Of a stretch of 64,000 bases of DNA, positions 1 through 9,979 are shown one piece after another. How positions within the stretch are numbered: position 1 is the first letter of the stretch; every line of letters begins with the position of its first letter. The DNA is taken from positions 62,001-126,000 of the forward strand of contig NZ_AP026769.1 of the NCBI RefSeq assembly GCF_026000295.1. The letters are read 5' to 3'. Both the position numbers and the translations under genes were made by a program. The notes beneath the pieces are model-generated. The model was not told the origin of the DNA. It saw only the letters and a list, made by a program, of their open reading frames with translations, and did no database searches. Source of the DNA: Helicobacter suis HS1. GTDB lineage: Bacteria > Campylobacterota > Campylobacteria > Campylobacterales > Helicobacteraceae.

Positions 1-2
1 CC

Positions 3-860
3 TTAGACGCGCTTTTTAAATTTTTACCCTCCTTTGCTCAAGATTATGGAGCAGATCTGCTTATCCTCAAACACCCCCCTAAAGATTCTCCCCTGCCTAC
101 TTTGCCTACTTTACTCATTCAAAGAGACACCAGCAACACCCCAGAGGGTTTTAAGCAACAAGCCATTTCCCCTTTAAGTTTTTCTGAATTTGTCCATTTT
201 TGCAACAAAGACCCTGCTACTCTCCTTGCTCGTTTTTTAAAAGAGGGGAATTTGCCTGAAATGCTAGCTTTATCCTCGCATGAGAAAATGCTTAAAAAAC
301 AAGCGCTTTTTACCTTAGAATTTGGCGCACAAACCCCTCTTTTTAAAGCAATTTTGCCTTTCCAAGCTAAGAGTTTGAGTACAAATCACCTCTACACCCA
401 GCTTAAAAAGCAACTTAAAATTTCTAAAGATACTCTTTATCGCTTCCTTGCCTCTTTACAAGCTAACCAAATGCTTTTATCCATTCCCACAGAAAAGGGC
501 TATCCTAAGCTCTATTTCTATGACTTTTCCTTGCCCTATACTTTTAGTTACAGCCACCCCCTCCCCCCTGTGTTTGAAAACATGATCGCTTTAGAATTAG
601 CCCGCTTTTTTGGATTATCTACCCTCACCTCCTTATCCTCTGTTTTAAGAATACAAACAAATCAGCGCGCCTATTGCTTTCTCCCTTTAGCTTTCCCCAC
701 ACAAGAGCAACTTGAATACAGTCTACCCCTGCTTTTAAAAAAGATACCCGCAGACCCGCTTTTTTGTATCAGCCTTAACCCCCTACCCTTTTCTTGCAAA
801 CTTCCTTGTACCCTCTGTGATTTCCTCACTTTTTGTCTAAAAATCCTCCCCACTCTTTAG
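3..860 (+). CDS. C-terminal part of an AAA ATPase-like protein (DUF4143 type), cut by window start
   Basis: The reading frame is already open at base 3, so the start lies outside the window. About 285 residues are visible. The visible part resembles the C-terminal DUF4143 region of bacterial ATP-binding proteins: a segment ending in SPLSFSEFV, a helical winged-helix-like stretch (KISKDTLYRFLASLQANQML) and a C-terminal part where a nuclease-like fold is expected. The Walker motifs would lie upstream. Cellular role unknown. Family assignment rests on pattern resemblance only. Confidence 0.5.
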   Translation, partial: LDALFKFLPSFAQDYGADLLILKHPPKDSPLPTLPTLLIQRDTSNTPEGFKQQAISPLSFSEFVHFCNKDPATLLARFLKEGNLPEMLALSSHEKMLKKQALFTLEFGAQTPLFKAILPFQAKSLSTNHLYTQLKKQLKISKDTLYRFLASLQANQMLLSIPTEKGYPKLYFYDFSLPYTFSYSHPLPPVFENMIALELARFFGLSTLTSLSSVLRIQTNQRAYCFLPLAFPTQEQLEYSLPLLLKKIPADPLFCISLNPLPFSCKLPCTLCDFLTFCLKILPTL

Positions 861-910
861 CTCTCTCTCATGTATTTTTAGCTAGACTAGCGCCCTATTA
901 AATCTTAAGG

Positions 911-2002
911 TTGGAAGTTTTGGTTGCGCGCTTTCTGACTAAAAAAATCTTTGTCGGTCCTGTGGCTGTGGGAGGCGATGCGCCTATTAGTGTGCAGAGC
1001 ATGACCTATAGCCAAACCCATGATATAGAGGCCACTAAAAGCCAAATTGATCGCCTCAAATTAGCGGGAGCAGATATAGTACGCGTGGCTGTGCCCTATA
1101 AAAAAGACGCCCTTGCTCTTAAAGAATTGAAAAAAGCCACCTCTTTGCCCTTGATTGCAGACATTCATTTTCATTATCAATTTGCTCTTATTGCCGCTGA
1201 AAGCGTGGACGGTATCCGTATTAATCCGGGAAACATTGGCTCATTAGAAAAGATCAGATCTGTTGCTAAGGCTTGCAATGCACGCTCTTTGCCCATCCGT
1301 ATTGGGGTAAATGCAGGGAGTTTAGAAAAACAATTTGCGCTCAAATACGGCCCTACGCCTGAGGGAATGGTACAATCTGCTCTTTATAACACCAAGCTTT
1401 TAGAAGATGTTGGGTTTGATAACATCAAGATTTCTTTAAAAGCTAGCGATGTAGAACGCACCGTTTTAGCCTACCAAAAACTCCGCCCGCTAGTTCCCTA
1501 CCCCTTTCATTTAGGCGTAACAGAAGCCGGGAGTTTGTTTCACTCCACCATTAAAAGCGCGATGGCTCTAGGCCAATTGCTTAGAGAGGGCATAGGCGAT
1601 ACTATGCGGGTTTCTATTACAGGAGAACTAGAGGAGGAGATTCGCGTAGCTAAGGCCATTTTGCGTTATAGCGGGAGGCAAAAGGAGGGCATTACTTTTA
1701 TTTCCTGCCCTACTTGTGGGCGCATTGAATCTAATCTAGTGGCTTTGATGGCTGAGGTAGAACAACGCCTAGCGCATATTAAAATCCCTTTAGATGTGAG
1801 CGTAATGGGTTGTGTGGTCAACGCGCTAGGGGAGGCTCAACACGCTGATATTGCGATTGCCTTTGGCAATAAAAGCGGGCTCATTCTTAAAAAAGGCAAG
1901 GTGATTCATAAATTACCCGAAGATCAGCTTTTAGAAACCTTTGTTGCTGAAGTGCAAGCCCTAGCAGATGAACATGCAAAGGAGATCCATGCCCTCTTTT
2001 AA
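911..2002 (+). CDS. ispG: 4-hydroxy-3-methylbut-2-en-1-yl diphosphate synthase (IspG/GcpE)
   Basis: IspG converts methylerythritol cyclodiphosphate to HMBPP in the MEP isoprenoid pathway, using a 4Fe-4S cluster. Seen: N-terminal TIM-barrel motifs ([19 protein letters not shown]), and C-terminal cluster ligands in SCPTCGRIE and [11 protein letters not shown]. Length (about 360 aa) is normal for the family. No ATG is available at the right place. The start is TTG at 911, or more likely TTG at 920, which sits 10 bases after the TAAGG at 905-909. The gene overlaps dapD by 14 bases, indicating co-transcription. Confidence 0.95.
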   Translation: MEVLVARFLTKKIFVGPVAVGGDAPISVQSMTYSQTHDIEATKSQIDRLKLAGADIVRVAVPYKKDALALKELKKATSLPLIADIHFHYQFALIAAESVDGIRINPGNIGSLEKIRSVAKACNARSLPIRIGVNAGSLEKQFALKYGPTPEGMVQSALYNTKLLEDVGFDNIKISLKASDVERTVLAYQKLRPLVPYPFHLGVTEAGSLFHSTIKSAMALGQLLREGIGDTMRVSITGELEEEIRVAKAILRYSGRQKEGITFISCPTCGRIESNLVALMAEVEQRLAHIKIPLDVSVMGCVVNALGEAQHADIAIAFGNKSGLILKKGKVIHKLPEDQLLETFVAEVQALADEHAKEIHALF

Positions 2003-3095
2003 ACCCCTTGCCTTTGGCATTGCAAAAATGCAGTACGGACAAAAGAGTCAAAAGCCTTTGAGTGCGTGTTTTTTATGTTTGGAGTGGCAACCTTTAGAGC
2101 ACTCCATTTTAAAGGCTTTGGAAGGGTTAAAACCCCTAAGTAAAACCCCAAGCGAGGCTATTTATAGCATTGATAAACTCTTTTTAAAGCAAGCTCTCCC
2201 CTACATTTCTCAAGAAAAAACCCCCCTTTCAGAAGTGCTTTTAGCCTTAAATGAGCAGGAGGAAAACCCGCAGTTTTCTTTTTATCACTTCGTTATTCTT
2301 TATGAAGATGGGCCATGCCAAAGTCTACAAACGGCCTATCTTAAACTCCACGCCCTTTCTCTAGGTAAAGCCCCTTTGCGTAGTTTAAATTTAGAAGGTA
2401 TTTTTGCGCTGTTGCCTAATGTGGCTTGGAGTGGCAATAAAGCCTATGAATTAGAATGGTTACGCGAACATGAAATTTCTTTAAAAATGCAGGATAAATT
2501 TCCCTGTATAGATTTTGTAGACAAGTTCCCGCGCTATTTAATGCAAATCATTCCCCAGTTTGATAATATCCGCCTGCTAGATAGCGCTAAAGCGCGCTTT
2601 GGAGCTTATCTTGGCAAAGGGGGCTATACCCAAATGCCCGGGGCTAGCTATATTAATTTTAACGCCGGTGTAGAGGGGGCTTGCATGAATGAGGGGCGTA
2701 TCTCCTCCTCTGTGATTGTAGGGGAGGGTACAGATATTGGCGGGGGCGCGGGGATTTTAGGCGTACTTAGCGGAGGCAATAGTAAACCTATTAGCGTGGG
2801 AAAAGATTGTCTTTTGGGGGTTAATAGTGTACTAGGCATTAGTTTAGGAAATGGTTGTATTGTAGATGCTGGTATTGGCGTGCTAGCGGGTACAATTTTT
2901 TATATAGCCTCTGAGGAATTAGCCAAATTGCAAGAAATCAACCCGCAACTAGAAACAAGAGATTCAGGGCTATATAAGGGTAGAGAATTATCCGGTTTGC
3001 ATGGTTTGCATTTTAGGCAACACAGCCAAACGGGTAAAATGGTCGTTTTGCGTAGCACGCGCTCTATTGCGCTCAACACGGATTTACACCACTAG
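1989..3095 (+). CDS. dapD: 2,3,4,5-tetrahydropyridine-2,6-dicarboxylate N-succinyltransferase (DapD)
   Basis: DapD succinylates tetrahydrodipicolinate in the succinylase branch of lysine/meso-diaminopimelate synthesis and so supplies peptidoglycan precursors. The left-handed beta-helix hexapeptide region is visible at residues ~200-310, with repeated glycine-rich turns ([29 protein letters not shown]). I chose ATG 1989 because an AAGGAG lies just upstream (1979-1984). Upstream in-frame codons lie inside ispG. The protein is about 368 aa, close to the long epsilonproteobacterial form. Confidence 0.93.
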   Translation: MPSFKPLAFGIAKMQYGQKSQKPLSACFLCLEWQPLEHSILKALEGLKPLSKTPSEAIYSIDKLFLKQALPYISQEKTPLSEVLLALNEQEENPQFSFYHFVILYEDGPCQSLQTAYLKLHALSLGKAPLRSLNLEGIFALLPNVAWSGNKAYELEWLREHEISLKMQDKFPCIDFVDKFPRYLMQIIPQFDNIRLLDSAKARFGAYLGKGGYTQMPGASYINFNAGVEGACMNEGRISSSVIVGEGTDIGGGAGILGVLSGGNSKPISVGKDCLLGVNSVLGISLGNGCIVDAGIGVLAGTIFYIASEELAKLQEINPQLETRDSGLYKGRELSGLHGLHFRQHSQTGKMVVLRSTRSIALNTDLHH

Positions 3096-3103
3096 GGAAT
3101 AAA

Positions 3104-4048
3104 ATGGATTTTAAAAAATGGGGTTTTTGTCTTTTTTGCTTGCTCCTTTTAAATATAGTCCACGCCGCGCCTACACAGCCTAATGCCCAAACTCAAGCCA
3201 CACCTCCGGCTACGCCTCCTACAGCCCCACAAAATGCCAGACCCCGCTTGATCCTAACTTGCGTTAAAGGCACTTTAAACCCGGATATTTTACAATTAGA
3301 TCGCCTCACCCCCCCTGCAGTGGCACAAGATGCCTTGAGCGCGGGTATTGCTGCGGTTAAAAGTGGGGATTATAAAGATGCTTTTATACTCTTTTCTAGG
3401 TCCTGTGATCAAGGTAATCCGGCCGGTTGTTTTGCGGTGGGTACGATGTATGCTAATGGGGTGGGTATCCAAACAGATACAGAAAAAGCCACGCGTTATT
3501 ATGAAATGGGCTGTAGTGGAGGCGATGCAAGCGCTTGTGCGAATTTAGCCCAAACCTATGATTATAAACAAAATGCCACCTTAGATGATAAAGAAAAAGC
3601 CGCCCAGCTTTATGCGGTGGGTTGTCGTGGAGGGAGCGCTCTAGCCTGTAATAATTTAGCATGGATGTATGCTAATGGGGTGGGAGTGCCTAAGAATTAT
3701 TTTAAGGCAATAGATTATTACAAATACGCCTGTGAACATGGGAGTGATTTAGGTAGTTATAATTTTGTGGCTGAGTGATTTTGTAATGTTTCATGCCACT
3801 ACGATTTTGGGCTATAAAACCCATTTTGAGGGGAAAGATTGGCCCATTATGCCGGAGACATGCAGGGTTGTGCCAACTTAGGTTGGATCTATGCTAAAGG
3901 AGCAGAGGGCGTACCCATTAATAATTTTTATGCTGCTAAGTATTTCCAACTAGCTTGTGAGAGTGGCAATCTCTCTAGTTGCAATAATTTAGGTGTGTTG
4001 TATCAAAAAGGTTTGGGCGTACCCCAAAATGACAAACGCGCCCTTGCA
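3104..4048 (+). pseudogene. Secreted Sel1-repeat (Hcp-like) protein, disrupted by overwritten segments
   Basis: A signal peptide (MDFKKWGFCLFCLLLLNIVHA) is followed by a Pro/Thr-rich linker and Sel1-like repeats with paired cysteines (A.CFAVGTMYANGVGI, ACNNLAWMYANGVGV), typical of the beta-lactamase-like/Hcp proteins exported by Helicobacter. The frame stops at 3778 inside a foreign 77-base segment (3765-3841) that matches the rplI/hslV junction. Sel1 coding resumes in the same frame from 3842 to about 4048. The 3' end is then replaced by an hslV copy. I infer an intact gene in the organism, overwritten in place here. Confidence 0.75.
3765..3841 (+). repeat. In-place copy of 4672-4748 (offset 907)
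   Basis: It matches the rplI 3' end plus the hslV 5' end almost base for base, but lies inside the Sel1 gene. The host frame is unchanged across it (positions 3104 and 3842 stay in register), so this is substitution rather than insertion. Confidence 0.9.
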
Positions 4049-4252
4049 CAGAGTGGCGCAAGGATAAATTTTTACGCCGTTTAGAGGTGAGATTGATTGT
4101 GCTTAATAAACAATCTATTTTTATTTTAAGCGGAACAGGAGATGTAGTTGAGCCTGAAGATGGCAAAATCGCTGCTATTGGAAGCGGGGGCAATTATGCT
4201 TTAAGTGCAGCCCGTGCGCTTGATTCATTTGCACACCTACCGCCTAAGACTC
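4049..4252 (+). repeat. In-place copy of hslV 4955-5158 (offset 906)
   Basis: About 200 bases of internal hslV with a few mismatches near 4090-4097. It replaces the 3' end of the Sel1 gene and the first codons of rplI. Confidence 0.9.
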
Positions 4253-4253
4253 G

Positions 4254-4685
4254 CTACAAGATGTTAAAAATCTAGGCAAAGCTGGAGATGTGTGTGAGGT
4301 TAAAGATGGCTATGGCAATAATTTTTTACTGGCTAAAAACTTAGCCCAATTAGCTACTACAGAGGTGATTCGTAGATATAAAGCTAATGTGCAAAAACGG
4401 GTACAACAAGAGGCTTTAGAGTTAGCTGCCAAACAAGAGCTTGCCCAAACATTAGAGGGGATTATTCTAAAGATTAGTAAAAAAGTAGGGGCTAATGGCG
4501 CGCTTTTTGGATCTATTACTAAAGAAGAGGTGATTGAAACCCTGCAGGCAAACCACCCTATCAGCCTTGATAAAAAAACACTGGAACTTAAAACGCCTAT
4601 TAGAAGCACCGGGATTTATGAAATTGATGTTAAGCTTGGATCGGGCGTGGTGGGTGTTTTAAAAATTGATGTTGTGGCTGAGTGA
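4254..4685 (+). CDS. rplI: 50S ribosomal protein L9, first codons replaced
   Basis: L9 binds 23S rRNA domain V. The frame from CTACAAGATGTTAAA onward gives [19 protein letters not shown], the conserved N-terminal rRNA-binding domain. A lysine-rich connecting helix and the C-terminal domain ending [12 protein letters not shown] follow. The expected first ~6 residues and the start codon are missing because the hslV copy at 4049-4252 abuts the gene. rplI-hslV-hslU-era is the normal Helicobacter order, so the true start was probably overwritten. Confidence 0.88.
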   Translation, partial: LQDVKNLGKAGDVCEVKDGYGNNFLLAKNLAQLATTEVIRRYKANVQKRVQQEALELAAKQELAQTLEGIILKISKKVGANGALFGSITKEEVIETLQANHPISLDKKTLELKTPIRSTGIYEIDVKLGSGVVGVLKIDVVAE

Positions 4686-4692
4686 TTTTGTA

Positions 4693-5235
4693 ATGTTTCA
4701 TGCCACTACGATTTTGGGCTATAAAACCCATTTTGAGGGGAAAGATTGCGCCATTATTGGCGGAGATGGACAGGTTAGTTTTAATAATTGCATTCTTAAG
4801 GGCAATGCCACCAAAATCCGCACTCTCCACCATGGCCAAATTTTAAGCGGGTTTGCAGGCAGTACAGCCGATGCCTTTAGTTTATTTGATATGTTTGAGC
4901 GCATTTTGGAGGGCAAAAAAGGGGATTTGTTTAAAAGCGTGGTGGATTTTAGCAAAGAGTGGCGCAAGGATAAATTTTTACGCCGTTTAGAGGCAATGAT
5001 GATTGTGCTTAATAAACAATCTATTTTTATTTTAAGCGGAACAGGAGATGTAGTTGAGCCTGAAGATGGCAAAATCGCTGCTATTGGAAGCGGGGGCAAT
5101 TATGCTTTAAGTGCAGCCCGTGCGCTTGATTCATTTGCACACCTACCGCCTAAGACTCTGGTAGAAGAATCGCTTAAAATCGCGGGTAATCTTTGTATCT
5201 ATACCAACCAAAACATTAAAATTTTGGAGCTTTAA
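4693..5235 (+). CDS. hslV: ATP-dependent protease subunit HslV
   Basis: HslV is the threonine peptidase of the HslUV (ClpQY) cytoplasmic protease. Start ATG 4693 gives [10 protein letters not shown]. One of the two N-terminal Thr residues becomes the nucleophile after processing, as in other epsilonproteobacteria. GGDGQV and the [14 protein letters not shown] block are conserved. The TAA overlaps the hslU ATG by one base (TAATG), implying translational coupling. This copy is intact. Parts of it recur at 3765-3841 and 4049-4252. Confidence 0.95.
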   Translation: MFHATTILGYKTHFEGKDCAIIGGDGQVSFNNCILKGNATKIRTLHHGQILSGFAGSTADAFSLFDMFERILEGKKGDLFKSVVDFSKEWRKDKFLRRLEAMMIVLNKQSIFILSGTGDVVEPEDGKIAAIGSGGNYALSAARALDSFAHLPPKTLVEESLKIAGNLCIYTNQNIKILEL

Positions 5236-6575
5236 TGGTAGGCCATGCAAAATTAAATTTAACACCTCAAGAGATTGTCCGTTATTTAGATGACTACATC
5301 ATCGGACAACAAGATGCAAAAAAGATGATTGCTATTGCTCTGCGTAACCGCTGGCGGCGTCTGCAATTAAGTAAAGAACTCCAAGAAGAGGTCATGCCTA
5401 AAAATATTTTGATGATAGGCTCAACAGGTGTTGGTAAAACCGAAATTGCGCGGCGCATGGCTAAGATGATGGGTTTACCCTTTATCAAAGTAGAGGCTAG
5501 TAAATACACAGAAGTCGGCTTTGTGGGGCGCGATGTAGAATCTATGGTGCGTGATCTGGTAGTGGCAAGTATTCATCTAGTAGAAAATGAGGAGAAGGAA
5601 AAAAATCAAGCTAAGATTGAGGATTTAATCATTGAGCGCATCACTAAAAAGCTTTTGCCTCCCCTTCCAAGTGGTGTAGGTAAGGATAAACAGCAAGAGT
5701 ATGCGCTAAATTTTGAGAAAACCAAACAAAAAGTACGCAGCCATGTTTTAGATGATCAAAAAATCCAAATTGAATTAGATAAAAGGGGTGTAGAGGGGGA
5801 TTTTAATATGCCGCCTGAGATCATCAAAGTTCAAGAAAGTCTAACCAAAATTTTAAATAAGGGGGGTGAAAAGGTTAGTAAAGAAATGACTATTAAAGAG
5901 GCTAAAGAAGCTTTACGCCACGATGTTTCTCAAGCCATTTTAGACATGGAACAAGTACAAAGAGAGGGGGTTCAAAGAGCCGCACAGTGCGGGGTTATCT
6001 TCATTGATGAGATTGATAAAATTGCGGTTGGTTCTAAAGAGGGGCGCACCCAAGACCCTAGTAAAGAGGGTGTACAACGCGATTTGTTGCCCATTGTGGA
6101 GGGGAGTACGATTCAAACTAAATATGGACCCATAGCCACCGATCATATTCTTTTTATTGCCGCTGGGGCTTTTCATTTGAGTAAACCTAGCGATTTGATT
6201 CCTGAATTACAAGGGCGCTTTCCTCTGCGTGTGGAATTAGAAAGTTTATCTGAGGAAATCATGTATGAGATTTTGACTCGCCCTAAAAGCTCGCTGATTA
6301 AACAGTACCAAGCGCTTTTAGAAGTAGAGAATGTAGATTTAGCTTTTGAACCTGAAGCTTTAAGAGAACTTGCTAGATTCTCATATTTGGCCAATCAAAA
6401 AACAGAGGATATTGGTGCGCGCCGTTTGCACACCACTTTAGAAAAGGTGCTAGAGGATATTAGTTTTAACGCTACAGCTTATGCGGGGCAAAAGGTAGTG
6501 GTTTCTAAAAAAGATGTGAGCCAAACATTACAAGATTTGGTAGAGGATGTGGATCTAGCGCGTTTTATTCTATGA
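5235..6575 (+). CDS. hslU: HslU ATPase subunit of HslUV protease
   Basis: AAA+ unfoldase that feeds substrates to HslV. Seen: Walker A GSTGVGKTE (residues ~63-71), pore motif region GFVGRDVESM, Walker B IFIDEIDKI (~255), the I-domain between them, sensor/arginine region ELQGRFPLRVEL and a C-terminal tail ending ARFIL that docks into HslV. Length 446 aa is normal. It overlaps era by four bases (ATGA). Confidence 0.96.
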   Translation: MVGHAKLNLTPQEIVRYLDDYIIGQQDAKKMIAIALRNRWRRLQLSKELQEEVMPKNILMIGSTGVGKTEIARRMAKMMGLPFIKVEASKYTEVGFVGRDVESMVRDLVVASIHLVENEEKEKNQAKIEDLIIERITKKLLPPLPSGVGKDKQQEYALNFEKTKQKVRSHVLDDQKIQIELDKRGVEGDFNMPPEIIKVQESLTKILNKGGEKVSKEMTIKEAKEALRHDVSQAILDMEQVQREGVQRAAQCGVIFIDEIDKIAVGSKEGRTQDPSKEGVQRDLLPIVEGSTIQTKYGPIATDHILFIAAGAFHLSKPSDLIPELQGRFPLRVELESLSEEIMYEILTRPKSSLIKQYQALLEVENVDLAFEPEALRELARFSYLANQKTEDIGARRLHTTLEKVLEDISFNATAYAGQKVVVSKKDVSQTLQDLVEDVDLARFIL

Positions 6576-7462
6576 GTAAAGCCGGCTTTATCGCACTTAT
6601 CGGACGGCCAAATGCTGGTAAAAGTACTTTAATTAATGCACTAGTTTATGAGCGTCTTTGTCTAATTTCTCATAAAGCTAATGCCACCCGTAAGATTTTA
6701 AAAGCCATCGTGCCCTACATGCAAGGGGATATAGAATGCCAGATGGTTTTTTTAGACACCCCCGGGATTTGTAAGCCCACCAAATTACTCAATCAAGCTA
6801 TGATAAAACAAATCAGGCATGCACTAGAGTCTTGTGATTTGGCTATATTTCTAGCTAGTATCCATGACAGTCCAGAAAAATACCAAGAATTTTTAAACCT
6901 AGCCCCTAATAAACCCCATATTCTAGCTCTTAATAAAACAGATACAGCCACTCCTACTAAAATTCTAGCCCAAATTAAAGCCTACCAAGTTTATAGCGCC
7001 CACTTTGGTGCACTCATTCCTTTAAGCGCGGCTAAGGGGCATCATTTAGAGATTCTCTTAGAAGAGGTGGCTAAACTCTTGCCTGAATCTCCCTTTTATT
7101 ATGATCCCAAACTTCTTAGCGATATACAGACTAAAGAGATTTATAAAGAGATGATTCGCGAACAGATTTTTCGCTTTTTGAGTGAGGAAATCCCTTATGC
7201 TAGCGATGTGCTCATTATGCGCATAGAGGAGGGAAAGACTAGGGATTTTATTGATGCTAGAATCATCGTAGAAAAAGAGAGCCAACAAAGAATGGTGATT
7301 GGTAAAGGGGGAAGTGTGGTTAAGAAAATCGGGCGGGAGGCAAGGTTACAAATAGAGGCTTTTTCTGAAAAAAAAGTGTTTTTACAGCTAGAGGTATTGG
7401 TACAGAAAAACTGGACTCAAGAAAAAGATCAGCTAAAAAAAATGGGGTATATGATAGAATAG
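6572..7462 (+). CDS. era: GTPase Era
   Basis: Ribosome-assembly GTPase that binds the 3' end of 16S rRNA. G1 GRPNAGKST, G3 DTPG and G4 NKTD are present. The C-terminal KH domain shows GKGGSVVKKIGREAR. Length 296 aa is typical. It is translationally coupled to hslU and precedes csd6, as in H. pylori. Confidence 0.95.
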   Translation: MSKAGFIALIGRPNAGKSTLINALVYERLCLISHKANATRKILKAIVPYMQGDIECQMVFLDTPGICKPTKLLNQAMIKQIRHALESCDLAIFLASIHDSPEKYQEFLNLAPNKPHILALNKTDTATPTKILAQIKAYQVYSAHFGALIPLSAAKGHHLEILLEEVAKLLPESPFYYDPKLLSDIQTKEIYKEMIREQIFRFLSEEIPYASDVLIMRIEEGKTRDFIDARIIVEKESQQRMVIGKGGSVVKKIGREARLQIEAFSEKKVFLQLEVLVQKNWTQEKDQLKKMGYMIE

Positions 7463-7499
7463 CCCGTTTTCTTTTTGATTTTTACGCTTAGGGGTTTGT

Positions 7500-8279
7500 A
7501 TGGTTAGAATGGGTTTGCGATCTGCTTTTTTAATTTTTGCTCTAACTTTAGGGGCTCAAGCAGGCACTTTAATGGGTTTTGTTAAAGTCTACCATGAAAA
7601 GGGGATAGGCTCTATTGAAAGACTTTTGCAGTCCTATTTAAGCCAAAAAGATTTTTGGGAAGATGTGCTAGAAACAAAAGACACCACCTATGGATACTAC
7701 GAAAGCCTAGACTACCTTTTTATTATTAATAAAGCCGATCCTAAACTTATTCTTTACAAAATGGATGGGGAAAAAATCTCTAAGGTCAATGAAAGTAAGG
7801 CGTTGGTGGGTTCTAAAATTGGAATGAAAGTGAGTGAAGGGGATAAGGCTACTCCCATTGGTGTTTATCAAATCATTAAAAAGATCACCAATTTAAGCGC
7901 TTACTATGGACCCTTAGCCCTTGTAACTAACTATCCAAATCCCCTAGATGTGGTGCTTAAACATACAGGTCATGGAATTTGGATTCATGGCATGCCCTTA
8001 AAAGGTGATCGCGATAATTCCTACACTAAGGGCTGTATCGCTATTGATAATAAGATTTTGCAAAATTACGATAAATTGGTGCGGAATAAAAAGGCTCTAT
8101 TAGTTGTTTATGAGGGGGATTTCCCCCATGCAAGCAAACAAGAGTTGGCGTTGTTATTGAGTAATTTATATGCTTGGCGCATGGCTTGGGCTAAGAATAA
8201 TTTGATCTCTTATTTAGAGTTTTATTCCCCCAATTTTAAGCCTCGAGCAGGAAGTTTTGCCTCTATGCTTGAATGCTAA
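7500..8279 (+). pseudogene. csd6: Cell-shape L,D-carboxypeptidase (Csd6-like), 3' end replaced
   Basis: Csd6 trims muropeptide tetrapeptides to tripeptides in the periplasm and supports helical shape. A signal peptide (first ~20 aa) and the YkuD catalytic block HGIWIHGMPLKGDRDN..YTKGCIAIDN (His and Cys nucleophile) are present. After FKPRAGSF the sequence switches into a copy of the downstream ferredoxin gene (8242-8486), so the C-terminal ~70 residues of the family are missing. The catalytic domain is complete. The loss is probably an assembly artefact. Confidence 0.8.
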
Positions 8280-8486
8280 TATTTTAGAACAAACCTATTT
8301 TTTAACACTCTTACAAGAAAGCGGTGCGCAGGTGGTGTTGTATGCACCAGAACTAGGAATAGGAACTTTAGAGAGTATTACACTACTTAATGCCATTTAT
8401 CAAAAACTCTATGGACTAGATGCTATTTTGTATGCCTCTGATCTCACTAAACTTATAGAATGTTTAGAGCAAGCTAGAATTTTAGA
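8242..8486 (+). repeat. In-place copy of 9140-9384 (offset 898)
   Basis: 245 bases identical to the middle of the 4Fe-4S protein gene. The junctions are CCTCGAGCAGG at the left and AATTTTAGA at the right. It replaces the csd6 3' end. Confidence 0.93.
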
Positions 8487-8527
8487 TTAGTGGAGAAATA
8501 AATACTAGATGTTTGGGTGGCTAGTAC

Positions 8528-9934
8528 ATGGTTGAGTTTGTCTATGTTAAAAACCCACATTATCCCCACGCGGTACTCCATGATCATATTCAGGTGTTAG
8601 ACACGCCTATAGATATAGAATGTGTGGTGTCTAATGTGCCTTTAAAGGGCGCTCAAAGAGTGGCCACTGAAATTGATTTTCTAATAGAACACAGCGCCCA
8701 AGATCCTTTAGAATTAGCCAAGAGTCTTTCTTTACTCTATGAACTTCATGGCCTACAGTTTGATTTTAAAAACACCAAAACTTTAGAAACTCAGGAAGGT
8801 TCTCTTATAGAATACTTCACCTATGATAGTAATATCTGCCAATACCATCAAAGACGCGTAGAGTGTTGTGGCAAATGTAGCGAGGTGTGCCCAACTTTAG
8901 CGATCACCAAACTAGATCCTCAAATTGCCCAAGAAAAGGGTTTAGAATGCCATGATAACCGCCACTTGGTTTTAAAATACGAAGCTTGTATTGATTGTGG
9001 TAAATGCATAGCGGTTTGCCCTAGTGGGAGTTTGGAATATGGGGCTTTGAGTTTAGAGTGCATGCAGGCTGTGGCTAAACTTTATCAGGGTTATATCCCT
9101 TTGGTTATAGATCGCAATATAACCTTGCCTAATGTTGCGCTCGAGCAGGAAGTTTTGCCTCTATGCTTGAATGCTAATATTTTAGAACAAACCTATTTTT
9201 TAACACTCTTACAAGAAAGCGGTGCGCAGGTGGTGTTGTATGCACCAGAACTAGGAATAGGAACTTTAGAGAGTATTACACTACTTAATGCCATTTATCA
9301 AAAACTCTATGGACTAGATGCTATTTTGTATGCCTCTGATCTCACTAAACTTATAGAATGTTTAGAGCAAGCTAGAATTTTAGAGTACACCCACTTTAGC
9401 CCGCCAACAACCCCCACACACACTAAGCGCGATCTCTTTGCTAAACGGCTAGCGCATATAGTTGGAGAAAAAGATTATGGTCAGGTAGGCTGTGGAAACT
9501 TTATCCGTTATGGGCATATTCAAATTCAGGATAATTGTACCCTTTGTCTTTCCTGTGTGGGGGCGTGTAATACCCATGCTTTAAGCATTGATGGAAACCA
9601 ATATACTTTGCTTTTTAATCCATCTCTTTGTACGACCTGTGGCTACTGTGTACCCACCTGTCCTGAAAAAGATTGCTTGAGTTTAGAGCGCGATGGAATT
9701 GCTCTAAACCCGGCCTATTTTAAACCCAAAGTCATGGCTCAAGACACACTATTTACCTGCCGTGTGTGTGGCAAGCCTATGGGTACAACTAAAAGTGTAT
9801 TAAAAATTGCTAAATTTATGGAACCTCGCTTTAAAGGCGATGCGCGCCGTATCGCCTCTCTTTATGCTTGTGCTGATTGCAAGGTTAAGGTTATGCTAGA
9901 GGACATGCTAGACATCACCTCTATTTTACGCTAG
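8528..9934 (+). CDS. Multi-cluster 4Fe-4S ferredoxin-like protein
   Basis: 468 aa. Two ferredoxin-type domains carry four cysteine clusters: CCGKCSEVCP and CIDCGKCIAVCP (residues ~115-165), then CTLCLSCVGACN and CTTCGYCVPTCP (~340-385). A CxxC pair (CRVCGKP) and CADCK lie near the C-terminus. The two halves are joined by a cysteine-poor linker. It probably carries electrons in the cytoplasm. The partner enzyme is not evident here. The protein is intact, and its middle is duplicated at 8242-8486. Confidence 0.85.
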   Translation: MVEFVYVKNPHYPHAVLHDHIQVLDTPIDIECVVSNVPLKGAQRVATEIDFLIEHSAQDPLELAKSLSLLYELHGLQFDFKNTKTLETQEGSLIEYFTYDSNICQYHQRRVECCGKCSEVCPTLAITKLDPQIAQEKGLECHDNRHLVLKYEACIDCGKCIAVCPSGSLEYGALSLECMQAVAKLYQGYIPLVIDRNITLPNVALEQEVLPLCLNANILEQTYFLTLLQESGAQVVLYAPELGIGTLESITLLNAIYQKLYGLDAILYASDLTKLIECLEQARILEYTHFSPPTTPTHTKRDLFAKRLAHIVGEKDYGQVGCGNFIRYGHIQIQDNCTLCLSCVGACNTHALSIDGNQYTLLFNPSLCTTCGYCVPTCPEKDCLSLERDGIALNPAYFKPKVMAQDTLFTCRVCGKPMGTTKSVLKIAKFMEPRFKGDARRIASLYACADCKVKVMLEDMLDITSILR

Positions 9935-9979
9935 CTTAAGTTTAAGATTATCTTTTTTTAACCAATAGCTTAACAAAGG